Below, one piece after another: positions 1 through 8,801 of a stretch of 64,000 nucleotides of DNA. The position numbers and the translations under genes were made by a program. The stretch covers positions 159,671 through 223,670 of the forward strand of contig NZ_JAOCDM010000001.1 of NCBI RefSeq assembly GCF_029840925.1. The letters are read 5' to 3'. The stretch comes from Pseudomonas sp. GD03858 (GTDB lineage: Bacteria > Pseudomonadota > Gammaproteobacteria > Pseudomonadales > Pseudomonadaceae). Numbering within the stretch: the first letter of the stretch is position 1; every line of letters starts with the position of its first letter. Below the pieces are notes generated by a model. It searched no databases and was not told the origin of the DNA. It was given only the letters and a program-made list of their open reading frames with translations.

Positions 1-135
1 GATGAGCGGTGCCCGGAAACGCAGAGTGCTCTGCCACGGCCGCCCTGTATTCAAGAAAAACTAAACCTTCACCCACACCTGCGGTTCAACCGAGTGCGAC
101 ATTGAGGTCGCGCCAACAGAACGAAGGAGTGAGAC

Positions 136-636
136 ATGAACACACCATTCTTGAAAATCGCCGGAGTTACCCTGTTGCTTGGCCTGGCGTCGCTGCAGGT
201 GCAGGCAGCGTCTTCGGACGATTTCGTCGATGCGGCCACTGAAGCCGGTATCGCCGAAGTGGTCACCGCCAACCTGGCGCAGGAAAAGAGCCAGAGCGCA
301 GATATCAAGCAATTCGCCCAGCAAATGGTCACAGACCATACCAAAGCCAATCAGGAACTCGGTGATATCGCGCGCAAGCTGGACATCAGCGTGCCCGACG
401 AAGCCGCGCTGACCGACAAGGTCAAAAAAATGATCCTCGAATGGCGCGAGGAGTCGTTCGACCGGTCATACGTCAATAACCAGGTCGACGCGCACGAAAA
501 GGCCGTGGAACTGTTCAAAAAAGAGGCCGCCTCCTCCGACAAGCCAGAGCTGAAGGCCTTCGCCAGCGACAAGTTGCCAACGCTGCAACACCATCTGGAA
601 CAGGCCAAGGCGCTGCAAGCGACCCACGGCAAGTAA
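136..636 (+). CDS. DUF4142 domain-containing secreted protein
   Basis: 166 residues. The N-terminus is a Sec signal peptide: a short polar start, the hydrophobic run AGVTLLLGLASL, and a likely cleavage after VQA. The rest is all-helical and charged, with the spaced His and acidic pattern of the ferritin-like DUF4142 family (for example MVTDHTKAN near residue 60 and LQHHLEQAK near the end). Family members are periplasmic or outer-membrane-associated, and their biochemical role is not established. A GGAG ribosome site lies 6-9 bases before the ATG. The mscS-like gene follows 72 bp downstream, with a strong hairpin between them, so the two may be separate units. The family call is firm; the function is unknown. 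Confidence 0.85.
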   Translation: MNTPFLKIAGVTLLLGLASLQVQAASSDDFVDAATEAGIAEVVTANLAQEKSQSADIKQFAQQMVTDHTKANQELGDIARKLDISVPDEAALTDKVKKMILEWREESFDRSYVNNQVDAHEKAVELFKKEAASSDKPELKAFASDKLPTLQHHLEQAKALQATHGK

Positions 637-660
637 CCCACACGTCACCGCGCAATCGCC

Positions 661-679
661 AGGGCCGCCCTGCGGCCCT
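661..679. terminator. Hairpin between DUF4142 and mscS genes
   Basis: A perfect 8-bp inverted repeat, AGGGCCGC / GCGGCCCT, with a 3-base loop. There is no T-run after it. It could be a weak terminator for the upstream gene or a palindromic intergenic repeat. It ends 29 bases before the ATG of the channel gene. Confidence 0.4.
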
Positions 680-708
680 GCCTCGAGCCATCTGGAGGTG
701 GGCTCCCC

Positions 709-1806
709 ATGAATGATCGAATCATCGAACTGTTCACCGACACCACATTCTTCGGCATTTCCATCCTCAACCTGCTGGTAGCGCTGTGCGTTGCCGTGCT
801 GACGTTCGCGATTGCCAGAGCTGTCATCGGCCTGTTGATGCGCCGGGTGCAGCGCTGGTCCGAACATGACGGGGCAATGAGTCAGGTGCTGGCCAAGGTA
901 CTGGCCGGCACCAGCAATAGCCTGCTGCTGCTCGCTTCGCTGCTGGTGGGTCTGAGCATGCTGGACCTGCCCGAGCGCTGGTTGGGCCGGGTCAGTAGCT
1001 TGTGGTTCGTGGTCGCTGCCCTGCAGATCGGCCTCTGGGTCAATCGCGCCATCGCGCTGGGCCTGACCCGCTACTTCAGCCGGCACAGCGCCGACGGCCT
1101 TTACCAAGGCAGTGCGCTGGCCACGCTTTCGGCCTGGGGCGCGCGCGTGCTGTTGTGGTCGGTGGTGTTGCTGGCCATGCTGTCCAATCTGGGCGTCAAT
1201 ATCACCGCCTTCGTGGCCAGCCTGGGTGTGGGCGGTATTGCCGTCGCCCTGGCCGTGCAGAACATTCTGGGTGACCTGTTTGCCTCATTGTCGATTGCCG
1301 TCGATAAACCCTTCGAAGTCGGCGACTTCATCGTCATCGGCCCACTGGCCGGCACGGTGGAGCACGTGGGGCTGAAGACTACACGCATCCGCAGCCTGGG
1401 CGGTGAGCAGATCGTCATGGCCAATGCCAGCATGATCAGCAGCACGATCCAGAACTACAAGCGCTTGCAGGAACGACGCATCGTGTTCGAGTTCGGCTTG
1501 TCGTACGACACGCCCACCGAGGCGGTAAAACAGGCGCCCTCCATCGTCGAAGAGGCGATCAAGGCCCAGCAGCAGGTGCGTTTCGACCGCGCTCATTTGC
1601 GCGGCTTTGGCAAAGAAGCGCTGGAGTTCGAATGCGTCTATATCGTGAGAGACCCGGGCTACAACCTCTACATGGATATTCAACAGGCCATCAACTTTCA
1701 CCTGCTCGAACGCTTTACCCGAATCGGCGCCAAATTTGCCGTGCCAGTGCGTGCCATCAAGGTTACGGCGATGCCGCCCCCCCTCGTTCAGTCTCAAGCA
1801 CTGTGA
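709..1806 (+). CDS. Small-conductance mechanosensitive channel, MscS family
   Basis: 365 residues. Hydrophobic segments lie at about 17-38, 70-90, 105-125 and 150-175. They are followed by the Gly/Ala-rich pore helix and the conserved stretch VALAVQNILGDLFAS near residue 180-195, then the beta domain with FEVGDFIVIG and the soluble C-terminal vestibule (ending near AVPVRAIKV). This is the standard MscS layout for an inner-membrane channel that releases solutes on hypo-osmotic shock. A GGAGG lies about 12 bases before the ATG. The next gene (the hybrid kinase) begins 121 bp downstream and appears to have its own promoter. Confidence 0.9.
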   Translation: MNDRIIELFTDTTFFGISILNLLVALCVAVLTFAIARAVIGLLMRRVQRWSEHDGAMSQVLAKVLAGTSNSLLLLASLLVGLSMLDLPERWLGRVSSLWFVVAALQIGLWVNRAIALGLTRYFSRHSADGLYQGSALATLSAWGARVLLWSVVLLAMLSNLGVNITAFVASLGVGGIAVALAVQNILGDLFASLSIAVDKPFEVGDFIVIGPLAGTVEHVGLKTTRIRSLGGEQIVMANASMISSTIQNYKRLQERRIVFEFGLSYDTPTEAVKQAPSIVEEAIKAQQQVRFDRAHLRGFGKEALEFECVYIVRDPGYNLYMDIQQAINFHLLERFTRIGAKFAVPVRAIKVTAMPPPLVQSQAL

Positions 1807-1879
1807 CGGCGCGTCGCACTTTGGTCCGTGCGAGCAGTCTTACCTGTATCTCCGCTCGTCCATTGAAGGCTGTCGAGCC

Positions 1880-1885
1880 TATAAT
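1880..1885 (+). promoter_or_regulatory. Candidate -10 box upstream of the hybrid kinase
   Basis: TATAAT, 43 bases before the chosen ATG of the kinase at 1928. No convincing -35 box is at 16-18 bp spacing, so this is only a suggestion of a start in the mscS-kinase gap. Confidence 0.3.
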
Positions 1886-1927
1886 CGCTGCCACTGCTCA
1901 CTTTCGGTTCGCACAAGGCTCGTGCCC

Positions 1928-4900
1928 ATGAAATCGTCCAGCAAGCCCACGCTCGCCTCGCCGCAAAACCCTGCGCTAAGCCCCAGCCATCTGGACTTTC
2001 CAGTGGTGGGTATCGGTGCATCGGCCGGCGGGCTGGAGGCGGTCCAGGCGTTTTTCCAGCACGCCCCCGAAAACTGCGGCATGGCGTTCGTTGTGGTGTT
2101 GCACTTGTCGCCGGACCACCAGAGCCAGGCCGACCGCTTGATCCAGCGCGTCACGCGCATGCCGGTGTGCCAGGTAAGCGAGCCGGTACCGATCGAGCGT
2201 GATCACGTCTATGTCATTTCGCCGGCCAACCGCCTGTCCACCAATGACGGCTACCTGCGGGTCAGCCCGGCCAGGCGCAGCCGCGGCGACCACGTCGCCA
2301 TCGACCTGTTCTTCCGCGACCTTGCTGATGTGCACAAGGACCATGCGTTCTGCGTGATCCTTTCGGGCAGCGGCAGCGATGGCGCAGTGGGCCTGTCGCG
2401 CATCAAGGAACAAGGTGGCGTGACCCTTGTGCAGTCGCCCGATGACGCCCAGTACCCTGACATGCCCAAGGCCGCCATCGCCACCGGCATGGTCGACCTG
2501 ATCCTTACGGTGGCCGAGATTCCGGGCAAGCTGGTGGAACTGTGGCGCTCGGCTCAGAAGGTCAAACTGCCGGAAATCGAGGATGACAGCCTCCCGCCGC
2601 CGCTAGGCGAACGCTCAGGCGACCCAGCCCAATCCGACCCGCTCCTCGACGATATCCTCGCCCGGCTGCATGCCAGCACCGGCCACGATTTCCAGCACTA
2701 CAAGCGCGCGACGGTGCTGCGCCGGCTTGAACGTCGCCTGCACGTCACCGCGCAGACCGACCTTGCCGGTTACCGCGACTACCTCGAGCGGCATCCTGAG
2801 GAGTCTCGCGCCCTGTTGGCGGACATGCTGATCGGGGTCACCAACTTCTTTCGCGACCGGGACGCCTTCGAAGCGTTGCAACAACAGGCGATGCCGGGGC
2901 TGGCCAACGACGACAGCGAGGATCCGCAGCGCGAAATACGCATCTGGTCGGCGGGTTGTTCATCCGGCGAGGAAGCCTACAGCCTGGCGATGATGGCAAC
3001 CGAACAATTGGCGATGGAGCAGCGCAGTGCCAAGGTGCAGGTGTTCGCCACCGACCTCGACGAGCGCGCGATCAATGTCGGTCGGCTGGGCGTCTATCCC
3101 GATGCCATCGCCACCGATGTGCCCACGGCCAGGCTGCGTCAGTTCTTCATCAAAGAGGACCAGCATTACCGGGTTCGCAAGGACATCCGCGAAAAAGTCC
3201 TGTTCGCCCGCCACAACCTGTTGTCCGATCCACCGTTCTCTCAGGTGGACCTGGTGGTATGCCGTAACTTGCTCATCTACCTGGACCGGGAAGTGCAACG
3301 GGAAATCCTGCGGCTGTTCCACTTCGCCCTGCGCAAAGGAGGTTACCTGTTCCTGGGCAGTTCGGAATCAGCGGACGTGGCGGCCGACCTGTTCATTGCC
3401 GTGGACAAGCGCCATCGCATCTTCCGCGCCAGGGAAGTGGAGCCGGCGCGCCGCCCGGGGCGGCTTCAGGCGCCCGACACGCAAGCAGTACGCGCCAAAC
3501 CCAAGCCCCTGCGCAAGCTGTCCTATGCTGAAATCCATCACCGGGCGTTGTCCAGGCGCACACCGCCCAGCCTGATCGTCGATGGCGATGGCAACATCTT
3601 GCACATGAGTGATGGTGTCGGCCGCTTCCTGCGCCACGCCGGTGGCGAAGTCAGCCCCAGCCTGCTGAACCTGGTACTCACGCCGCTGCGCCCTGCCCTG
3701 CGCAGTACCCTGTTGCAAGCTCAGAACACCGGCCAGCCGATCAGCTCGGGCGCAGTGATCACCACCGTCGACGATCAGCGCGTCGAAGTCCAGGTCCAGG
3801 TACAGCCCCACCAGGACGAACCCAGTGGCAGCGAATGCCTATTGGTGGTTTTCCAGGTTCGCGACGCTGATCCCCACAATCCGCCTGCTATTCAGCAAAC
3901 CGAAGGCATGGTGTTGAGCACCCTGGAGCGCGAACTGCAGCGTACCCGTCAGCAGTTGCAGGAAACCATCGAGCAGTCGGACATCTCCAGCCAGGAGCTG
4001 ATGGCCTCCAACGAAGAAATGCAGGCGATCAACGAAGAGTTGCGCCTGGCCAGCGAAGAGCTGGAAACCAGCAAGGAAGAGCTGCAATCCATCAACGAAG
4101 AATTGCTGACGGTCAACTACGAGCTCAAGACCAAGGTCGATGAAACCGACAAGATCAACGACTACCTGAGCAACCTGATCGCCTCCACCCAGATCGCCAC
4201 CGTGTTTGTCGACCGCAACTTGCACATTCGCTGGTTCACCCCTGGGGCCACCGCCATTTTCAGCATACTGCCGGTCGACACCGGCCGCTCGCTGCTGGAC
4301 ATCACCCATCGCCTGGAGTACCCAGGCCTGGCGGACGATGCGCGTGCGGTGATCGAGCGCGAAACCACGATCGAGCGTGAAGTGATTGGGCAGGACCAGC
4401 ATTGGTACCTGGCGCGCCTTCTGCCTTATCGGGCCAGCGAGCAGAATGTCGATGGCACCGTGCTGACGTTCATTGATATCACCAAAAGCCGCGCAGCCGA
4501 AGAACGCTTGCGCCAAGGGGAGGAGCGCATGCGCCTGGTCGCTGAGAGCACCCATGACTTCGCCATCATCCTGCTTGACGAACAGGGCCTGATCATCGAT
4601 TGGAACACGGGCGCTGCGTTGATCTTCGGCTACGCCAAGGATGAAGTGATTGGCCAGCACTATGCGCTGATCTTCACCGATCAGGACCGCGAAGATGGCG
4701 AACCAGAACGTGAACTGCGTGCCGCGCGCCTGCATGGCCGCGGCCAGGACGAACGCTGGCATGTGCGCAAGGACGGCAGCCGCTTCTACTGCAGTGGTGA
4801 AGTTTCACGCCTCAAGGGCAGCAGCCTGCGCGGTTACGTGAAGATTGCCCGTGACCTGACCGGCCACAAGCGCTTGCAGGACGAACAAAGCAAGCGCCTG

Positions 4901-6037
4901 GCCGAGTCACAAAGCTCCAGCCACATGAAGGACGAGTTCTTCGCGGTGATGTCCCACGAGCTCAAGCACCCGTTGAACCTGATTCAGCTCAATGCCGATA
5001 TCTTGCGACGTATACCATCGGTCACAAGTACCGGCATGGCGAGCAAAGCGGTCAACGTCATTCGCGAAGCGGTCACCAGCCAGGCGCGGATCATCGATGA
5101 CTTGCTCGATGTAGCGCGCATCCGCACGGGCAAACTCAAACTGAAGACCCAGCCAGTCGATTTTTGCGCCGTGCTGCAGGGTATCTGCTCCGTAGCCTGC
5201 AACGAGCAGCGAGGGCGCAAAGTTCGGCTGACGCTGCCGGCCGATGGCGAACCGGTCTATGTGGAGGCCGACAGCACCCGTGTCGAGCAGATCATCTGGA
5301 ACCTGCTGAACAACGCACTGAAGTTCAGCCCTGCCGATGGCGAGATTCTGTTGAGACTTGCTCGCCAGGATGAGCAGGCACGCCTTGAAGTCATTGATCA
5401 GGGCATAGGCCTCGCCAAAAACTCCCTGGAAGATATTTTTGAGCTGTTCAACCAGGCTGCACCCACCGGCCATGGGCGAGAGGGGCTAGGTATTGGCCTT
5501 TCCCTGGTTCGTCAATTGGTCGAAGCCCATGGCGGCGCGGTCAGCGTAGAGTCTCCCGGAATAGGCCAGGGTTGTACGTTCATCATCACCCTGCCTTTGT
5601 GCGCGTACGCCCAGCAACCCCAAGTGCAGGGCGAAGTGCTGCCCTCAGAAGGTCGGCTGAAAGGGGTTCGTATCCTGTTGGTGGATGACTCGGTCGATGT
5701 GCTGGAAGTGATGGAACAATTGCTGTTGATGGAAGATGCCGACGTCGATGCCTACAGCGACCCGACACTGGCGCTGCAGTCGGCGGCAGATGCGCGTTAC
5801 GACGTGATCATTTCCGACATCGGCATGCCTGGCATGGATGGCCATGCACTGATCCGGGCGCTGCGCGGCCTGGAGCATCTACGCTACATCCCGGCCATCG
5901 CGTTGACTGGCTATGGGGCAAGCGCCGACCAATACAAGTCTCGCCAGTCCGGGTTCGACCGTCACCTGAACAAGCCGGTGGGTTATGACGACCTGATCGA
6001 CGCGATCGAGCGCCTGAATGGTTCAGCGTCGGTCTGA
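1928..6037 (+). CDS. CheB/CheR-PAS hybrid histidine kinase with receiver domain
   Basis: 1369 residues from the ATG at 1928; an in-frame extension upstream overlaps mscS and is not needed. Order of domains: CheB-type methylesterase about 24-215 (GASAGG serine near 33, VVLHLSP histidine, SGSGSDGAVG aspartate); CheR methyltransferase about 237-500; a Glu-rich coiled coil about 655-740; two PAS domains about 745-980; HisKA about 1000-1065 with SHELKHPLN; HATPase about 1110-1225; receiver about 1245-1365 with DD near 1251 and the acceptor Asp in ISDIGMPGMDG near 1296. No transmembrane segment is seen, so it is probably cytosolic. Such fusions link chemotaxis-like methylation modules to a sensor kinase. 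The stimulus and partner regulator are unknown, and no chemotaxis genes are nearby. Confidence 0.92.
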   Translation: MKSSSKPTLASPQNPALSPSHLDFPVVGIGASAGGLEAVQAFFQHAPENCGMAFVVVLHLSPDHQSQADRLIQRVTRMPVCQVSEPVPIERDHVYVISPANRLSTNDGYLRVSPARRSRGDHVAIDLFFRDLADVHKDHAFCVILSGSGSDGAVGLSRIKEQGGVTLVQSPDDAQYPDMPKAAIATGMVDLILTVAEIPGKLVELWRSAQKVKLPEIEDDSLPPPLGERSGDPAQSDPLLDDILARLHASTGHDFQHYKRATVLRRLERRLHVTAQTDLAGYRDYLERHPEESRALLADMLIGVTNFFRDRDAFEALQQQAMPGLANDDSEDPQREIRIWSAGCSSGEEAYSLAMMATEQLAMEQRSAKVQVFATDLDERAINVGRLGVYPDAIATDVPTARLRQFFIKEDQHYRVRKDIREKVLFARHNLLSDPPFSQVDLVVCRNLLIYLDREVQREILRLFHFALRKGGYLFLGSSESADVAADLFIAVDKRHRIFRAREVEPARRPGRLQAPDTQAVRAKPKPLRKLSYAEIHHRALSRRTPPSLIVDGDGNILHMSDGVGRFLRHAGGEVSPSLLNLVLTPLRPALRSTLLQAQNTGQPISSGAVITTVDDQRVEVQVQVQPHQDEPSGSECLLVVFQVRDADPHNPPAIQQTEGMVLSTLERELQRTRQQLQETIEQSDISSQELMASNEEMQAINEELRLASEELETSKEELQSINEELLTVNYELKTKVDETDKINDYLSNLIASTQIATVFVDRNLHIRWFTPGATAIFSILPVDTGRSLLDITHRLEYPGLADDARAVIERETTIEREVIGQDQHWYLARLLPYRASEQNVDGTVLTFIDITKSRAAEERLRQGEERMRLVAESTHDFAIILLDEQGLIIDWNTGAALIFGYAKDEVIGQHYALIFTDQDREDGEPERELRAARLHGRGQDERWHVRKDGSRFYCSGEVSRLKGSSLRGYVKIARDLTGHKRLQDEQSKRLAESQSSSHMKDEFFAVMSHELKHPLNLIQLNADILRRIPSVTSTGMASKAVNVIREAVTSQARIIDDLLDVARIRTGKLKLKTQPVDFCAVLQGICSVACNEQRGRKVRLTLPADGEPVYVEADSTRVEQIIWNLLNNALKFSPADGEILLRLARQDEQARLEVIDQGIGLAKNSLEDIFELFNQAAPTGHGREGLGIGLSLVRQLVEAHGGAVSVESPGIGQGCTFIITLPLCAYAQQPQVQGEVLPSEGRLKGVRILLVDDSVDVLEVMEQLLLMEDADVDAYSDPTLALQSAADARYDVIISDIGMPGMDGHALIRALRGLEHLRYIPAIALTGYGASADQYKSRQSGFDRHLNKPVGYDDLIDAIERLNGSASV

Positions 6038-6059
6038 ACAAGGGCAGGCAGGCTCTGTG

Positions 6060-6076
6060 GGGGCGACCCACGCCCC
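6060..6076. terminator. Hairpin between convergent kinase and mgtC-like genes
   Basis: GGGGCG / CGCCCC inverted repeat with a 5-base loop, filling the 39-bp gap between the stop codons of two convergent genes. It could serve both directions. No T-run follows it. Confidence 0.45.
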
Positions 6077-6592
6077 TCAGTGCTTCCTGCCCTCCTCCTT
6101 CTGTTTTTCTTCGTCCTGCCCTTCGAGCTTGTCCACCAGCAAGGGCATCGTGCCCAGCACCAACAGCGCCAGCACCGTGCTGACCAGCGCCGTGGCTTCG
6201 CGTCCCATCCCCGCTGCAGTACCGATGGCTGCCGTCATCCATAGCCCCGCCGCTGTGGTCAGGCCTTTGACATGACTGGTGTCCTGGCCATTGCCTTTGA
6301 GAATGGTGCCCGCGCCCAGAAAGCCGATACCGGCGACGATACCCTGAATCACCCGGCTGAGCGCCTGCGCATCGGCACCTGCCATGCTCGGTGCCAGCAC
6401 GAACAGCGCCGCACCCAGCGAAACCAGCATGTGCGTGCGCACCCCAGCAGATTTGCCCTTGTGCTCGCGCTCGAAGCCCAGTACCGCGCCCAGTACGGCA
6501 GCCATCACGAGGCGTACAAGAATCCGCACGACCTCACGCACATCGCCGATATCGGCGAATTCGGCCTGGATTGTTTGCCAGATCAGATCCAT
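6077..6592 (-). CDS. MgtC/SapB family membrane protein
   Basis: 171 residues. It has four to five hydrophobic segments and the family signatures: LGAVLGFEREHKGKSAGVRTH near residues 35-55, GIGFLGAGTILKG near 90-105, and GLTTAAGLWMTAAIG near 110-125. The C-terminal tail is charged (DEEKQKEEGRKH). MgtC-type proteins sit in the inner membrane; in pathogens MgtC modulates the F1Fo-ATPase and survival at low magnesium, while roles of environmental homologues are less clear. It is transcribed towards the kinase gene and appears monocistronic. Confidence 0.88.
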   Translation of the reverse strand: MDLIWQTIQAEFADIGDVREVVRILVRLVMAAVLGAVLGFEREHKGKSAGVRTHMLVSLGAALFVLAPSMAGADAQALSRVIQGIVAGIGFLGAGTILKGNGQDTSHVKGLTTAAGLWMTAAIGTAAGMGREATALVSTVLALLVLGTMPLLVDKLEGQDEEKQKEEGRKH

Positions 6593-7148
6593 GGATGGGG
6601 TCCGGGCCGTTTACACGTTCGGCTTCTGCTGGCGCGTACGCGGATAGGCGTTTTCATGATCTCGATGGGCATGGCCGGGTCTTCCGGAGGCAGTTACAGT
6701 GTGTGACTGCGAGCACTGCACGTTTGCTGCATCGAACGCTCAAGTGGTCGCCTCTGCAATTGACGATCAGCATCAAGTTTTCGCCGTAGATGTTCTCGGC
6801 GCGTGCTGTGCTGTCGTTAAGGCATTCAGACCCAATTGACGGCCATCCGCAGCCGCTTCAGTCGACTCCATGTCCCACCACTGGTCGCAAATAGCGAACG
6901 GCTGGTTATGCTGACCACTCTCCTATTCTGAGCGCCGCAGAACACGTCCAGGCTGTCGTAGCTTAGTGTCCTATTCCGTCGCTCGCTGTCCCGCCCGTTT
7001 CTCGTACGAGCCTTGCTGAATGCTCGCGGGATATCGCGCGGTTAAAAAACGTCAGATGACGCCGACATTCCCGCCGTCGTCGCTCGAGCAGCCTTGAACC
7101 AATAGTCGAGAGGCTCTACTGCCTGTGGCCTCTGGCCAGGAGCGTACT
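6593..7148. other. Intergenic region without a recognisable gene
   Basis: About 550 bases between the divergent mgtC-like and PRC-barrel genes. Open frames here are short and carry no recognisable motif. It must hold both promoters; none stands out by eye. A T/A-rich patch (GGTTAAAAAACG near 7040) lies about 110 bases before the PRC-barrel start. Confidence 0.5.
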
Positions 7149-7583
7149 ATGAACTTCGAAGAACGCGACAAGTACGGTATGTACAAGGGACGGACCGATT
7201 TCACTGCCGAGGGAGACCGCGGCCCGGGGCCGCGGCTGATGGGCGCGGATACCCTCATCGGCAACGACGTGTATAACACGCAAAACGAAGACTTGGGTGA
7301 CATCAAGGAAATCATGCTGGACACCGCCAGCGGCAAGGTTGCCTACGCTGTACTGTCGTTTGGCGGTTTCCTGGGGATGGGTGAAAAGCTGTTCGCCGTA
7401 CCGTGGGCTGCTTTGCGCCTGGATACGGTGAACAAGCGCTTCGTCCTTGATGCCGACAAGGACCGCCTGAAGAACGCCCCAGGCTTCGATAAGGACAACT
7501 GGCCAAACATGAGCGATCCGACTTGGGGCAGAGGTATCCACGACTACTACGGCACCACGTGGGAAAGCGATCCCCGGCTGTGA
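7149..7583 (+). CDS. PRC-barrel domain-containing protein
   Basis: 144 residues from the ATG at 7149, chosen because an AGGAG lies 8 bases upstream; an in-frame start 24 bases earlier has no such site. Residues about 30-105 form a PRC-barrel: LIGNDVYNTQNEDLGDIKE, then the strand-rich VAYAVLSFGGFLGMGEKLFAVPW split over two strands. There is no signal peptide or membrane segment. Stand-alone PRC-barrel proteins are often stress-induced in Pseudomonas and their ligand is generally unknown. The C-terminus is rich in Trp and Tyr (DNWPNMSDPTWGRG). Confidence 0.85.
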   Translation: MNFEERDKYGMYKGRTDFTAEGDRGPGPRLMGADTLIGNDVYNTQNEDLGDIKEIMLDTASGKVAYAVLSFGGFLGMGEKLFAVPWAALRLDTVNKRFVLDADKDRLKNAPGFDKDNWPNMSDPTWGRGIHDYYGTTWESDPRL

Positions 7584-7591
7584 TGGGCCCT

Positions 7592-7615
7592 GCTTGGCTG
7601 GGCTCCCGGCCAAGC
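7592..7615 (+). terminator. Hairpin after PRC-barrel gene
   Basis: GCTTGGC / GCCAAGC inverted repeat with a 10-base loop, 9 bases after the stop codon. No T-run, so termination strength is uncertain. Confidence 0.4.
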
Positions 7616-7644
7616 CTATCCTGAGCAAGAGGGTCGTGACAGGC

Positions 7645-7712
7645 GGCTTTGGGTCGATAGCAGCCCTTCGCGAGTGGCCGCTGACGACCCATAGCGGTCG
7701 ACCGCCGAGACA
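7645..7712. repeat. Intergenic repeat with TGGGTCGATAGC core (copy 1)
   Basis: Contains CTTTGGGTCGATAGCAGCCC followed by TTCGCGAGTGGCCGCTGA, then an inverted partner CGACCCATAGCGGTCGACCG. Related cores recur at 10193, 10284 and 10384 in this window. Similar GGGTCGA elements are common between Pseudomonas genes. Their function is not known. Confidence 0.5.
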
Positions 7713-7859
7713 AAGAGGTTGGCTCCAGCAGCTTGCGAATACCGAAGAGGAACTGGTCAACGCGACTAGATGCTGTTCAGCACGCTCAATAAATACCGTT
7801 GCATTTGGCTAGATCTGGATTAATGTAGAGATAGATACGTTTTATGTTGAGTCTTCTAC

Positions 7860-8801
7860 ATGATCTATTGGTCGCTATTGATCCTTGGGCTGCCGACGGC
7901 CAACGCCACCGAGCGTATGCGCGCCTGGAGAACCCTGAAGGCCTCTGGTGCAGCTGTGCTGCGGGATGGTGTGTACCTGTTGCCGGAAAAGAGCGCGGGC
8001 CGCGAAACGTTCAAAGCAGTGGAGCGAGATGTGCTGGCCATCAACGGCACAGCATTTCTGCTATCGCTGCCTGAACGCGAGGAGCGCTTCAGCGGGCTAT
8101 TTGACAGACGCGATGAGTACGCCAAGCTCATGGAGGAAATTGCAGGCTGCCGAGCTGACCTGTCCCCGGATGATGCGCTGCAGACAGCCCGGCAGGTACG
8201 CAAGCTCAGGAAGGCCTTCGGCCAGTTGGCGGCGATCGACTTCTTCCCAGGCGTGCTCAAGAACCAAGCCGACTCGGCCCTGCAGGAGCTTGAGACCGCG
8301 ATTAGCCGTGCACTGTCCGCCGATGAGCCGAGTGCACATGATGAGGCCATCAACCAGCTGGAGCGCAGCGAATACCAAGGTCGCCGATGGGCAACGCGAA
8401 AACGCCCCTGGGTGGATCGGTTGGCCTGTGCCTGGCTAATCCGTCGCTTCATCGATGCCGACGCCGAATTCATTTGGTTGGACAGTCCCAGCGACTGCCC
8501 AAGCGATGCACTCGGCTTTGATTTTGATGGGGCCAGGTTCAGCCACGTCGGCCAGCGGGTTTCATTCGAAAATCTCATTGAGAGCTTTGCCGTTCAGCAG
8601 CGAGGTCTGACACGCCTGGCAGACGTCATCCACTACCTGGATGTAGGGGGCAACCAGCCTTCCGAAGCACCAGGTATCGAGCGTGTCCTCGCCGGCTTGA
8701 GAGAGAGCATTGGTGATGACGATCAACTGACAATGGTCGCCGGAGGCATCTTCGATGGCCTGCTGACGGCTTTCGCAAGTGAGGAAGCCCAAAATGGTTG
8801 A
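7860..8801 (+). CDS. chrB: Chromate resistance regulator/protein ChrB
   Basis: 313 residues. The N-terminus matches the usual ChrB start, with MRAWRTLKASGAAVLRDGVYLLP in two adjoining pieces near residues 20-45 (ChrB N-terminal domain). The C-terminal ChrB domain carries RKRPWVDRLACAWLIRRFID near 180-200 and HVGQRVSFENLIESF near 228-242. In characterised systems ChrB senses chromate and is needed for chromate-induced expression of chrA; some members also act in resistance directly. It overlaps the chrA start by 8 bases, which indicates translational coupling. The two are a typical accessory metal-resistance pair, here bordered on both sides by repeats. Confidence 0.9.
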   Translation: MIYWSLLILGLPTANATERMRAWRTLKASGAAVLRDGVYLLPEKSAGRETFKAVERDVLAINGTAFLLSLPEREERFSGLFDRRDEYAKLMEEIAGCRADLSPDDALQTARQVRKLRKAFGQLAAIDFFPGVLKNQADSALQELETAISRALSADEPSAHDEAINQLERSEYQGRRWATRKRPWVDRLACAWLIRRFIDADAEFIWLDSPSDCPSDALGFDFDGARFSHVGQRVSFENLIESFAVQQRGLTRLADVIHYLDVGGNQPSEAPGIERVLAGLRESIGDDDQLTMVAGGIFDGLLTAFASEEAQNG

